A stretch of 64,000 nucleotides of DNA, taken from Gnetum montanum. Its lineage: Eukaryota; Streptophyta; Gnetopsida; Gnetales; Gnetaceae. Below, piece after piece: positions 1 to 12,095 of the stretch (position 1 is its first letter; each line of letters starts with the position of its first letter). The stretch is taken from assembly GCA_015680685.1 (NCBI GenBank), contig MNCI01026219.1, positions 595,875-659,874 on the forward strand, written 5' to 3'. The translations under genes were made by a program, and so were the position numbers. The notes under the pieces were generated by a model that ran no database searches, was not told where the DNA came from, and saw only the letters and a program-made list of their open reading frames with translations.

Positions 1-160
1 CTAGGCAGTTGAACAAAATAGGAAATTTTCAACAACTCACAGTACTTGGAAAAGTTGGCTGAATCTCTTTAAAGTAAGTCATTTGTAGTTCACATACAAC
101 GCAATCATTACATTTCTCACAACCGCACGCCGCAACAGCACACACACATACTCACATTAA

Positions 161-2843
161 CTACTGAGTTTATTTGGAGGTATCTGGGCCTTGGTGTTGC
201 TAGAGACCAGCAGACACCTAAATCCTGTTCGAGGAGACTCGTTGGCGGTCGCGTCCCAAACGGTCGCCAACAATGGGGAGGTAGAGGAGACCCAATGTTG
301 GCTCTACAATGGGGCCCCAGCCTCACTCATCCACAACCTTCAAGAGGCTAGGCTCATGGACTTATTTTTGATCGTCAAACCAAGCGTCCCCTCTGCCGAA
401 ATGCTTTCCCTAGCTGACTTCTTTTCTGAGAGAGCTGACCACCTCCACACATGTATCCATGGTATGCAAGTGGTGTTTAAGATCAACGACCAACTGTTTA
501 CAGATTTTTTTGGTGTTCCTTTTGATGGTCTTCCCATAGGATAAAAATCTAAGAAAGATGAAAACCATCAGGGGGACATTGAGGAGTGGCTAGGGGTGGT
601 AAAGGACTGTAAGGGGATCTATATTGAGAAGTTCAGGCTATGGGTGGCCAAAACGATTTACCATGTCTTCCGTGCTTGTGATTTTTCCAAGCTACTCTCC
701 CAAGGAAAAATCATTGTAATTGAGCAAGCTTGGACAATGAGAGATGTCATGGAAGAGAGGACTCACTACAATTGGGCCAAATATCTTTGCAAAGGTTTGT
801 AGGCTGAAATGATCAAGCTCCATGGGAAGCTTGAGTCCCGTTTCAACGTGCATCATGCCTTCTTTATAGCCTGCCTATGACGCTTTGTGGAATTCTTAGT
901 AGTCCGTGAAAATAGAGTCTAGGTACTACAAGATCATAGCCAGATTTCCAAACCATGGATTTGCCAAGTCTTTCGTACCACACAATCCCAAGATCCCCCA
1001 GAAGCTATCGGGGAATCATTTTTAATGACAACCAGGGATCATGTGGCATGCAACTTTTGTGCCCAAGATAGTGTAGGAGGGGCACCTCCCACTATCATGG
1101 GTAGCATGACAAGGGGAGAACACCTCATTGCAGAGATGGTGGCAACTAAATTGCAATGAAAGAGATATAGCTTGGTTAAGGAACCTCCCCACATGATTGA
1201 AGAAGGAGGGAAGAAACTGCGATTCAAACTTCGCAGAATGTAGCCTCCAATTGGTAAGTGTTCTTTTTATTTGTTTTATTTGTTTGGTTAATGCTTACTA
1301 CATTGTGCTATGCTAGGTAACATTGCAAAGTGTAGCATTTGTTTCAAGTTAGTATGTCTTTGCCTACTGTGAGCATGCTTTATTAGCAGAGGAAGAAGAG
1401 GAAGAAGGTGAAGAAAAAGTGGTGGCCCCTCAAACAAGGGTGACTGATAAAGATGAGTAGGCCCCAGCCATAGAGTAAAGGGCCCCAGTCAATGAAGAAG
1501 GGGCCCTTGCTGCAAAGGAAAGGGTCACTGCCAATGCTGTTGATCAGGAAGAAGTTGTTGCCATAGAAGAAAGGGCCCCAACCGATAAAGAAGAGGCCCT
1601 TACCAACCAAGAAGAGGTCCCTTTTGATGAACCTTTCGTTGAATGTAGTTTAGCACCAGAAGGGCACATGAGTGTGGAGGACACTGCAATGTTGTTGTGT
1701 CAGCTGGAAGAAGGGGAGCTCCATTTTGATGCTGGTGATTTTGACCATTTGTTTGATAGTATGTCGATGGGTGACCCCCCCTGCTATCACCCCTGAGGGT
1801 TTGCTGGGTAGGAGCTTTACACTATCATTTACATTTCTCTTTAGCTTTATTGTAGTCCTCTCCATTGTGCCTAACATGTTTTTCTATGTAGAAGACACCA
1901 CTGTTAACACTTCAGGCCCTTCTTCGATCCACCTATAACCATGGGCCGAGACCCCCGACAAATTTGCTTTCATGGAGGGGGTGGTCGATGACATGGTTGA
2001 CCATCTAAAGAAGATCAATCCAAAAGTGGGTAAGTAAAGTAGCTATGATAGAATCTCTAAATTGTTATAAATTTTCTATGATGCTGTGATTGATGCTTTT
2101 CCATGTGTAGTTGACAGCCTCCCGCCTCAAGTGGGACACTAAGAAAGTGGTTGAGGTCGACGCCGTGCCTAAATTTCCACCGGAGGTAACCGAGGTACCT
2201 CATCGCATATACAATGAAGCCAGACAATGTGCATTGTACTTGGTAGGCTCCCTATGGGAATGTAGCATGTGAACAAAGACCTCTAGAAATAGGTATAGAG
2301 GCTTGAGATAGAAAAGGCCAATCTAACCACCAAGGTGGGAGATCTCTGATCTAAGAACGAATTCCTGTTGGGCCGGGACACCAACGATGGCAGTTGGTGC
2401 ATGACCATCATTGACTACGTAAGATATTGGATAGCCATGTGATTCAATAATGAGGCCACATGTGAAATAATAGAATAGCATATGCAAATGGACTTGTTAG
2501 CCTAGAAGAACCAAGACTAGAAGGACTACAATGAAAAAGTTTACGAGTGGGAGTAGGCATAGAAAAACCATAAACATATGTATAAAGTGGAGTGTGCCAC
2601 CTATCATAAACAATACCAAGATGCTTTTGTCAATTTTCATACCCATGAGGTGTTCCTTGATGTCATTGGCACTTCTAGGGCTTATGACAAGTTCATGTAA
2701 CAAGTGACAGTAAGTGAATCTTCTGAAAGGGAAATGACTTTTCCCACGGGTGAGACCACCACTGCCACCTTTTCTCCAAGGCCACCGATATGGATAGCCA
2801 TAGAAAAGGAGAAAGTTGTAGCAAGCGCTAATCTGGCATACAG
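161..2843 (+). pseudogene. Antisense gene X in A1 (plant-mobile-domain-like, acidic repeats, coiled-coil-like tail), decayed
   Basis: Exon 1 (161-1253) is one continuous frame with six stops (542, 800, 878, 920, 1157, 1241) and no frameshift. Its protein resembles plant mobile/transposase-derived domains (segments around FTDFFGVPFDG, EEWLGVV, FSKLLSQGK, FVEFLVV). Introns that fit: 1254-1386 (GTAAGT..TTAG), 1808-1891 (GTAGG..TGTAG) and 2030-2117 (GTAAGT..ACAG), all phase 1 and matched in A2. Exon 2 is glutamate-rich with loose repeats of EEGAPTDKEE type and ends near EEGELHFDAGDFDHLFD. An extra C in the C-run near 1775 shifts the frame. Exon 4 (from 2118) is charged and helical-looking. It stops short at about 2843: relative to A2 the end of exon 4, intron 4 and exon 5 are deleted. 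The true start is unclear because the frame opens after a stop at 158-160 with no convincing ATG; copies X2 and X3 extend further, so an upstream exon is likely. Function unknown; the domain assignment is by eye. Confidence 0.7.
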
Positions 2844-3039
2844 GAATGTTGTAAACATTATTGATCAATATTTTGAATGAAAAAATGGAATATGAAGAGA
2901 TTTATTTCATTTTGGCTTGTGTTTTTTGTATTTATTTTTATTTTATTTTTTGTCTTTTTATTTTGGGAATACCTCATTTTAGTTTTAGGCCATTTTGGGC
3001 CATTATTAAATGATAAAGGAAAATTTTTTTTGTATTCTT

Positions 3040-3200
3040 CTTTAAACAATCAGTTTTAGGCCTTGGCGAGCCGTAGTGGTAGTTTAAGATCGTTCCGAGC
3101 CACTACTAGTTTTAGGCCATTTCAAGCCATCGCATAGTAATGAAGAAAAGAATTTTGCTAGTTTTAGGCCTTAGTGGGCCATAGCGTGACATAAACGGTA
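3040..3200. repeat. Short-unit array around the motif TTTTAGGCC in A1
   Basis: Several loose copies of a unit containing AGTTTTAGGCCnTnnnGGGCC lie between gene X and the protease. In element sense the core reads GGCCTAAAACT. The same motif recurs at the matching place in A2 (30620-30865) and B1 (16620-16865), and on the 3' side of A2 and B2. No coding frame crosses it. Confidence 0.6.
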
Positions 3201-3344
3201 GATGTGACATGAACAGTTTAAGGAATGGGGCAAACACTTAGCATAAATGAATGAATATGAAGAAAACAACAAATAAACATATGGTAAGAGGTAATCGTGT
3301 CAAAAGTAGTGGGGTAGTTACGCTACGTAAGTAATGGTCATTCT

Positions 3345-6300
3345 TATAGCTACTTCCTAATCCATCATGGGTTCAGTGATGTATAGGGCTGAGGGGCTTT
3401 TTTGTGGTATTCTTCTACGTCATTATCTACCGCTTGAACTGCTTGAAAAGGCAATTTAGCCTAGCTAGTTTCATTTTTTGAGCTGGTGTCTTGGGCCAGC
3501 TCGTTTGCCAAACAAGTAACCTCAGTGGAGATGGGTGCTCTATTTTCAGAGGTTATTACTTCTAAACCCTACTCCATGTCAACATTATTTATTGCCTGGG
3601 TGGCCACTTCCTCACCATAGATCACCACCTCCCTATCCACATAAGGTAGGTGGATCTCTTGATGTATGGGTGAAGAGACAACCCTAAGTTGGGCTAACCA
3701 CAACCTCCCCAAGATTAGGATAACCCTGGGCATCTCTTCCATCATGATGAATGTTGAGCTGGTGGGGAATTGATCCCCTACCACAAAGTTAATGTGGACA
3801 GTCCCTTTCACCACCACTCGTGCTCCATTGAATGACTTCAGATATGAGGTTGTCGTGGGTTTGATTTGGTCCACCAAACCTAGTTTGTCCACTATGGGGA
3901 ACAAGATGACATTTGTAGCAGCCCCATCATCAACATGTACTCTTTGGATCTTGTGCTAACCAACCCAAATTATGATGAATAGGGATGTTGTTGTCACCTA
4001 ACCCTTTTCAGAGTCATCCTTAATGGACTCGTTACAAAACATCAACTAAGCTGGTCGTGGTTCTTCAGGAGTAGGAGGAAGCATGACTGCATGAATTACT
4101 TTCTCTTCTACCAACATGTTTTTGTCAACTAATATGGATGTTAACATGTGAACCAAGGCCTCATGGTGTGAAATGGAGGTCATTACCAGGTCATACAGGC
4201 TCAAGGTTGTATTCTTTTGTTTCAGATCTTGTTTGACCTAAGTAAGGGCGTTTAGAAGGTCCTATCCATTTTCTTATTGTTTGCCACCCTTCTCTTTCTT
4301 CATTCGTCCTAGAAGAAAAATTTCTCAAGGAGGAGTAGCCTCGGGTTTAGGACTAGACTTTCTTAGGTGGGATGGTGATGATTGCGTGCACATAGCAATG
4401 TCAACTATTGATGATGAGGGAGGTGTAGACATGAAGGATGAGAGGGTAGGCTTGGGGGAACTTGGGGTGGTACATTCCTTGGCCGCCTTGTCCATCAAAC
4501 ATTCTTCCCAATTTTTTTAATGAGGAGGTTGTAGGGCTACTTTAGATTGTCTCTGTGTGGTGGGGGCAGTTGAGTGTTTTGGTCCCCTAATGACAAATGG
4601 TGCTTGAGGTGATAGTGTGGGCAGTGGTGTACTCTTGAACATGAAGGGTATAAGGGCAGATGTTTGAGAGGGAACCCTTAGGACAAATGGTTGTTGTGGT
4701 GCCTTCTTTTACATTGTTGATGTCGATATGCTACGTTGGGATGCATGGTTGCTGAGATGGTTCTGGGTTACCTTCTATGCCAATTGTGTTGATGATGTAC
4801 CCCGCGTTGTTGGTGTTGAGGGGGTCCTTGTAAATGTGCATAGATTGATTTTTGGGATGTATAGGATTTCTTTCATCTAGGACCAACTTCCCTTGATCAA
4901 TCATTCATTGAATGTCATCTTTTAATGCTACATAGTAATCCATTTCATGACCACAAAGTTGATGGTAGTCATAGAACCGCTCTAGCCTGAAGTTCTTAGG
5001 AACTGGCGGTTCATTGGGCATAGCCAAGGAGGGGTTCCTAAGGAGTTTGCAATACCATTGATGTCATTTGGTCTCCTCCTCTAACATCCACTTATGTTGA
5101 ATATACCTAGCCCCCAACAATTGCTTCAGGAATTTTGAAGGCTTAAGAGGTAGAGGGGTGTATTTAGAGCGATGTTTACGGTTGAAGTTGGGCTTGGGCT
5201 GGGTTGATGCCTTTGGTGCTAACGCTGAAGGTTGGGCAGCGTTACTTGAGCTAGACATGGGATTAGTTGATGTTGTGGCCACCTTTTTGTTGTTGTTGCT
5301 ATTGGGCTTGGATTCCTTTGCCACAGTGGCCATTGTGGCTGTTATGGCCTTGCCCTTCTCTTTGTCCTTTTTGACATATGCATTTTAGGGGGTAATGTGA
5401 GCATGTGAGCATGGGGACTTAGATCTAAATGTCACCAAATGTGCATTGGGATCACCCTCCCCATTGTATTTTGTGAAGTGAGGGAGTGGCATCCTAGGGG
5501 GTAATGTGAGCATGGGGACTGCTAGGCTAATGGGATCATCATGGTAGAAATCCATGACTTGTACCATGTTAGAATCGACATCTTTAAGGCATTTGATCTC
5601 TTTGGTAAGGGTCTAGACAAGTTGGAACACTTGATCTAGACCCGGGGATGATGTCGATGGTTGTAGGGTTGTAGGGGTAGCCACCATTGGTGGCATAGTA
5701 GGGGCAGCGGCCTGGCTCATAGGAGGTGTCATTGGGTTGGTCCCTGTGAAAGGTGTTGTTTGTGTGGTCCACCACCTAGTGGGTGGTGCTGTTGGGATGA
5801 TGGCCACTTGTGGTGCTGTAGGGTTAGTCATTTGCATAACTGGTTGGGTGGACCACAATCCTGTGCTTGGTTGTATCATTTGTGGGACTTGGTATGCTTG
5901 ATGATGAGCATAGTATGACATCTAGGAGGGTTGCAAAATAGGGAGAGAAGTGATTGGGATCCACCATGAAGTTGGGGCTGGGCCTGCCACTGATGGTGGA
6001 ATAGGCATAGACGATGAAATGGGAGTGAAAACTGCATGCAACTGTGAAGTAGGCACCGTGTGCATGTAAGGCAACGTAGCCGTTACCAGCACTTGGTATG
6101 ATGATAAGCCAAAGTGAGGAGGGAGAGAGTGATGAGGAAGAGAGCCTGGGAATAAAAATGAAGGGGGAATGTGTTGGTATGCTAAGGGTATGGAATGGCT
6201 ACCCATGGCTAATGAAAATGTGGGTTGTGATAGAGTTGTCATAATCATAAAGGGGACAGACACAAAGAGTGGGTTTGACCAAAAGGCCGTAGTAGGAGGG

Positions 6301-6755
6301 ATAGTTGCAGGGTAGGTTTGGCCACCAACCTCAAACTAGGAATCTAGGTCTTCCTATCCATCCTTGAATTCTTCATCATAATGGGATGTTGTATCTCACT
6401 CTCAAGACCTACTCGCTTGTATGAGTTGGTTCAGGATCCATCGATACGATTTGGTCAATGGGATCATGATGTTGGGGGTATGGATGAATTCCTTCCTATT
6501 TTAGTGAAGGAACTTGAAGTTACGCTTGTCCTCAAGTTCTTGGCGCTCCAATGGTAGATTCACTTGGATTTTTGCATAGAGGAAGTCATAGCTCTCTGCG
6601 TCTTGTGCCAAGAACTCAGGTGACAGATGTCGTATCCTAAGAGATTGGAATTCTGCTAGTACTGGGCTAGGGGGTCACTCGGCACCTATGGTGCTTTGAG
6701 TTGAAAAAGGGACCTCAAGGTTTGAGGTGGAAATGGTAGTGGTTGCAGAAATCAT
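3345..6755 (-). pseudogene. gag-protease of A1, decayed, gag core deleted
   Basis: The start is the ATG at 6755-6753; the N-terminus ISATTTISTSNLEVPF matches A2 (ISSTTTISTSNLEVPF). Then come a P/T/S-rich region (about 6260-5610), the gag-domain opening (HFTKYNGEGDPNAHLVTF, about 5440), a degenerate zinc-knuckle segment (DYHQ..GH, about 4970) and a retropepsin-like domain with active-site DDGAATNVI (about 3930). A following segment reads LILGRLWLAQL (about 3700). The DDG triad motif is kept here, unlike in A2, B1 and B2. The central gag domain is missing: at about 5390-5400 the frame jumps from just after the KYNGEGDP segment to the lysine-rich region. Several stops occur. As Gag-Pro it would form the capsid and cleave the polyprotein in the cytoplasm, but this copy cannot. 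Confidence 0.8.
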
Positions 6756-6971
6756 TTTGCAAGATAAAAGGAAAGTTGCAAACAAGAAAAAATAGGGATC
6801 AATGAGCGATCAAAGGCTTTTTGTACTGCCAAGTTCCAAAGGAACCATTGTCGCAACCAATCTACACCGCATAATGCGTAAACAACCACAAGGGTGTCAC
6901 ATTTATGCCAATGGGTGATGGGGTATAGATAGCATGCAGGACTACTCGTAAGACATAGAAAGGATACCAAA

Positions 6972-6990
6972 GGCCCTCCTTCTAGTGCCA
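6972..6990 (-). other. Primer binding site of A1
   Basis: On the minus strand TGGCACTAGAAGGAGGGCC begins five bases (GTTTT) after the LTR end. A tRNA ending GGCCCTCCTTCTAGTGCCA would prime it; I cannot name the tRNA. The same site with the same 5-base spacing is present in A2. Confidence 0.75.
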
Positions 6991-6995
6991 AAAAC

Positions 6996-8672
6996 TGTAG
7001 TGATCGAAAACGTCAGTGGCTGGAACATCGAGAGGTTTTCGGAAAAATAGTTTAACCCTGGATCTATGTGAGGGCCATGCTGGAGAAAAAAAATGAGGTA
7101 CCTTGAACAGTCTAGTCGATTAGATAGGGACTTAATCAGTGTATCTTAACCTTTCGTGAATTTTTGTTTTGAAAGTGATGTACGTAAAGTAAAATGATGA
7201 TCAATAAATGCAAAGCGATGAAAATAGTGCAAAATGCAATGATAATAAGCAAATAGTAAAACAAAATTGGGTAAGATAATGCACCATCCCAAGGTCACAT
7301 ATTTGATCCTTGCTTTGTTGAAAGGGATACAATTTTTTATGTAACACTGGAGAGGCACTGAAAACTCAAAGGCAACTAGAATGCTCAAAATGCCAACTAT
7401 TCTCTCTCAAAAGCCAACTTAAAAGCCAACTGCACCAAACGATAACTAGAAAAGCCAACTCTTTGAGCCTTGTTTTATGGGGTATTGATAGGGCCAAGAG
7501 TAAGAGAAAAATGCAGTATAGATGTCACGTGTCCTGGACCCCACAAGATGCAAACATGACCATACCATGTAGGTGTGCGGTGCTAGGTGTAAACTTGGTT
7601 ATGTTGTGACCATACTGTCGAGACTGCATATGCCAAAGTCCAATGTGCTAACAATGCAAGCAAAATGGAGCCTATGCTCTAGGATTACGTCATCCCTACT
7701 CTTACAAGTAGGGTCAAGCATAGGAACAAATTTTGGGGGATCGACCAGGGGTATGCCAAAGTGAAGCAAAATTGCTAATCAGGGCAAGCATGATTATTGC
7801 CAATAAGTTATAGAGTTAGCTGAATACATCTTGATGCCTCCATGTTAGCCTTGCATCACTTACACTATTTAGCACATTGGCGTAGTGTAAGTAACTGCTT
7901 GCTACGTTGTGCTACACTACATAGCATAGCATAGCGTAGCCACCGGTTTGAGTGGGAAACTTGCGTAGGAGCCGAGAGCATTTGCCGAAAAGCCTTTGGA
8001 CATGCCGATCTCATCCATAGGGCACTTTGTTGATTTGCGTCCTTGCTATGCTATATAGTGTAGTAGCCAATGTATCATGCATCTCTGTCTAATTCACATT
8101 ATTTTATTAGGAAATTTTGCTTGAGGTTTAAGGGCTAACTAAGACAGGGTAATTGTTGAGGCTAAAGTGTTGCCAAATATAGTCCTCTTGCTAGGACCAC
8201 CTGGCAAGGTTGCCTTCATGTGTTCTACCTTTGCTATGTTGTGTAGCGTAGCATAGCATAGCACCTTTTGTTGGCCAAATCCTAACTTGTTTTGTGAACA
8301 TTTTGTCAAATTTGCATTTGGACGCTTGATCAATTTTTTCCAAGGCTTGCTACTCTACGCAGCGTAGCATAGCGTAGCAAACTTCTTCACTAGAAAACAT
8401 TCCAAACTATTTTTCTCATCTTGAACACTTTCAACAACTCCTAGCATGGTCTCTAGGTAGACTGTCAGCTGGGTCAATTGTCCAGTTGGGCAAGCTAGAG
8501 AGTCCAGCAGGCCTATTAGCCCTGGAGGTAGAAAACTTGTCAGACTGCGTAGTCTATCTTTGGTGCCTATACTTTCTTGTCGAACCATGATGACGCTACA
8601 CTTGTGGAAGTCCTTGCCCAAATTTTAGGACCCTACTGAAGCATGAAGGTCCTAAAATTCTATGGTGTTTCA
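6996..8672 (-). repeat. 5' LTR of A1 (1677 bp)
   Basis: Ends are TG..CA: plus strand starts TGTAGTGATC and ends GGTGTTTCA. It aligns along its length with both A2 LTRs, with extra sequence. The A2 TATA box (TATAAATA on the minus strand) is changed here to TATCAATA (7490-7483). Its right half is rich in short palindromes of GCTACG/GTAGC words. Confidence 0.85.
7861..8385. repeat. Palindrome cluster in the A1 LTR
   Basis: Clusters of GCTACGYT..GTAGCGTAGCATAGC occur near 7900-7940, 8048-8075, 8235-8262 and 8348-8380. Each can pair with itself because GCTATG/GCTACG words face CATAGC/CGTAGC words. Matching clusters sit at the same places in both A2 LTRs. Confidence 0.75.
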
Positions 8673-11600
8673 CCCAATATTAAGTTAAAGCCCAACATCT
8701 TCTCTATGATAATGAATTTGATAGTGATGGGGAATTTCTTCCTTGCTACAATGGCAATGTTGATAGTGACTCTAATGATGATGTAAAACCTATTAAAGGA
8801 TTTCAAACATGTGATTTTTTTTGGTCTAATCTAATTTGCAAGGCCTAACTTATCCACAATAGTATATGATATTGTATTTTTTGATGCTCCATCATCAATG
8901 GGCACTCTACAAATCTTGCATTGCTTGACACATAAGGTGATGAACATGGGAGTTGTTATGACCTCGTTCCTCTTGGGATTTACCTTAATTACTTCATTGC
9001 AAAATGCTAAGGATGTGGAACTCAATTCTTATGGTGCAAGAGGTAACATCACCACATGGATGAAGGTCTCATCTATAGGGATGTCCTCTATAATAGGAAT
9101 AGAGGTCAACATCCACACCAGTGCTTTGTGATGGGCAAATGAGGTCATGATCAAGTCATACAAGCTTAATGTTGTTTTTTTCTGTTTTAGCACTTGTTTG
9201 ACTTAGGCCAATGTATCCACGAAGTCTTTTCCATTAGTCATGTTTTTGTTGGCCTTGACTTCTTTCATGTGCCCTAAGAGACGGATCGCTCATGGAGGAA
9301 ATTTAGGCTTTATGTTTCTGGTTTGTTTAGGGGCCTTAATGCTCCCTAGTGGTTTTCTCATCATCGTGTCTTTAGTTGTTTTGGTTATAGTGACCATAGA
9401 TATGGGAACTAGTTTTGGTGGACCTAGTGCTCTTTGGTCTTGATGTTTCCTAGCCATCTTGTCTATGAGATGCTCATTGGATCTCCTATGTTGCCACCTT
9501 AAGGACCTACCATTGTTGCTAGTAAGGTTGTCCCTTAGAAAGAAAGCAACTGATGCTTTGGTCACTACTAGATTTTAGGGAAGTGAGGGGCTAGCATATT
9601 GTGGCACTTAGATAATGAAGGCTAGTTGAACAATTGCTATTGATGCAACTTGCATGGGGGTCCTAACTACAAAGGGTGTTGTAGGTGCTTGAGCTGGCAC
9701 TCTAATGATGAAAGGGGGCGTCAAACTTGTGGATGCTAAGGGAACCCTTACACTACCAGAGTGCACTTAGACCACAAATGGTTTCTCCATCAGTTCTAGT
9801 TCATCATCAACACTAATAGAATTTATGACATAGTTGGTATCATCCACATTTAGAGGATCATTGTATACCCTCATGGATTGGTTTTTAGACATGACTGGGC
9901 AAGCAGTGTCAAGTACTAGCTCATCTCTATTAATCATCCTTTATAGATCATCTTGCAAGGTGATGCAAAAATTAGTGTTATGGCCAAGCAACAAGTGGTA
10001 GTGGAAAGATTGGTTCAACCTAAAATGCTTGGGGATCGAGTGCTCATTCAGTACTGCCAATGCAAGATTCCTTAGTAGTTCATAATACCTATCATGTTTC
10101 TTGTGAGAATCCTTGGAAATTTTCTTATATTGGATGTGTCCAGATTTAAAGAATTGATCTAGTAGCTTTGACGGTTTTAATAGTAATGGGGTGTACTTAG
10201 AGAGATCCTTGCACTCAAAGTTACGACTTAAAACAACTTACATTATGGCCACTAAGGACATAGGCTGGTTGGTTGCCCTAGTGGTATGATTGGTGGCTTT
10301 GTTGTTAGTTAAGGCTTTGGGTTACTTAGCCATTGGCCTTGGGTTGGTTGCTTTGCCCTCTTTGGCCATAGTTGCCACTATTGCATTCTACTTTCCTTTA
10401 TTCTTGTCCCTCCTTGCCTGCTGGTTTTTGTAGGCCACATAGGCTACGTTCATGCTAGCTTCTACCAAATCTTGTATGCTTTTGGTTTAAGCAAAGGCTT
10501 TTCTTAGGGATTGTGAACCTAAGCAATGTAGTTTTAACTTTATGAAGTCATTGACTACATCCTTAAAAATGACCAAGAGATGTGCTTCAGCTATTGGCTT
10601 TCGTATTTCATTTAGTAAAGCACTCCACCACTAAATGAACTTTTGCATAAGCTCTAGCTGACCCTACTTCACTTGCATTAGTTAGTCCAAGGTGGTATTT
10701 GGATTCAAGTTGTATTTGAAGTGCATCATGAATTGGCCTAAGAGATCCTCCAAAGAGAAGATGGAGTTTCTAGATAGTGCACGGTACCAATCTAATGCTT
10801 TTCCAGTGAGTGACATGGCAAACAAGCATATGATGGCATGTGGTCATGCTTACAATAGCAAACACTCCAGCCTAAATGTAACCAGATGCACATTGGGATC
10901 CCCCTCACCATCACCATTGTACTTGATGAACTAAGGTAGTGGGACTCTAGCTAGAAGAGTTAGAGGTGGGACCACAGGACTTATAGGGTCATCTTGGTAG
11001 AAGCCCACCACTTTAATAGTCTCCAAAGAGGTAGCTTAGAGTCACTTCACCTCTTCTATTAGACTTTGAATCATCTGGAATTCCTGGTCTAAGTTTTAAG
11101 ACATTCCAACTAGCTAGGTTGGCTACGTGATATGTTGTTGGACTAGTTGTGTCATCCATGGCATGGTTATGGGTTGCAGAATCACAAAATGCACTTGATG
11201 CATGGGCCATGCTGTAGGGACGGTGATTGGGGTAGGCAATGCATATGTGGGTTGGATCGATGCTAGGGGCTTTGATGAAACAAGCAAGATGTAGGGTGCT
11301 TGAGTTGCTTGGAGCCTAGGAATGGGACCTGTGTAGATGCATGGTTGAGTTGATCTAGTTGCTATGGGAAATAATGGCTGAATGGGTGGCAATGATGCCA
11401 TGAAGGGCACGCTAAAGTAGGCTACTACATCATAATTTATATGTTTTGTTTGATGCATTGCTATCATAGGCATTGACCTAGGCTTGACAAAGTAGGAAGG
11501 TGATGCAAGTGCTATGATCATCTCAAGAAGAATGAGTGGATGAGACTATAGAAGATCTAGACTAGGGATCACTCATTGGAAGACAATCTGGAAAGAGTCA

Positions 11601-12004
11601 TTGTGCTTAAAGTGAGCTTCAAAATCATCCTCTTCTTCCTATAGGGACTTCTCATAGTCCATTTCTATGTCATTCTCACCTTCTTGCATAAGTTGTGCTA
11701 ACATCCAATGGTAGGGTTCTATGAGTGGGATGATATTGAGTGAGGAGGGGATATACTCCCATCCACCACAATGAATTAGTTCATAGCTTTATTTTGCTTC
11801 CATGTCCAAGTGGTCTATAGATAGCCCTACTTAAACCTTTGCACATATAAATTTTTATTGCTTATTTCTTAGCACAATGTACTTTGGGTCTTGACCATGC
11901 AACCTAAGGGATTACCTTGGCTTCACCATTATAGGATTTCCAAGGTTGTTAATATTGGTCTCTTATTGAATCAGCATGATGGCAAGTGTGCTTGGGATTG
12001 ACAT
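8673..12004 (-). pseudogene. gag-protease of C, decayed, truncated by A1
   Basis: The likely start is the ATG at 12004-12002 (MSIPSTLAIMLI). The gag N-domain has YELIHCGGWEYIPS (about 11765), matching FELIHRGGKEYIPS in B1. The capsid-like gag core reads FAMSLTGKALDWY (about 10810) and FMMHFKYNLNP (about 10720). A partial zinc-knuckle segment is near 10000. The retropepsin motif DDGASKNT (about 8885) keeps the catalytic DDG. The frame goes on through CLKSFN and ends at LILG at the A1 border. In-frame TAG/TGA stops are scattered. It is more diverged from A1/A2 than they are from each other. Confidence 0.75.
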
Positions 12005-12072
12005 GGAAGGTTTTTCTAGGTTCATGGATGTACATTAAGTTGTAAGAGGGGATTACAAGGATTGTTGACTGT

Positions 12073-12090
12073 GAAATACTACTAGCACCA
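12073..12090 (-). other. Primer binding site of C
   Basis: Minus strand TGGTGCTAGTAGTATTTC. It shares the TGG-CTAG-AG pattern with A1/A2 (TGGCACTAGAAGG) and lies exactly five bases (GTTAT) from the LTR end, the same spacing as in the A family. This fixes the LTR border at 12096. Confidence 0.6.
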
Positions 12091-12095
12091 ATAAC

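Larger units (their letters stand above)
1..8672 (-). mobile_element. Element A1, Tat/Ogre-like Ty3/gypsy retrotransposon, 3' part outside window
   Basis: Read on the minus strand: 5' LTR (8672-6996), primer binding site, gag-protease (6755-3345), a short repeat array (about 3200-3040), then an antisense gene on the plus strand (161-2843). The integrase and 3' LTR expected further on lie beyond base 1. The LTR, gag start and protease align throughout with A2 (24299-36501), so A1 and A2 are one family. A1 was inserted into the protease of element C: the C frame reads up to 8673 and stops at the LTR edge. If a 5-bp target duplication was made, it should be CCCAA (8673-8677) and recur left of the window. 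Confidence 0.85.

Noticed and set aside
1650-1877. Minus-strand open frame opposite gene X exon 2/3
   Set aside because: Shadow of the plus-strand coding exons; no motif and not conserved in A2.
4281-4520. Plus-strand 79-codon frame in A1
   Set aside because: Lies opposite gag-protease on the minus strand, which has recognisable motifs on both sides.
7861-8385. CRISPR-like array from repeated GCTACG words
   Set aside because: Units are irregular, palindromic, lie in LTRs and there are no spacers; the organism is a plant.
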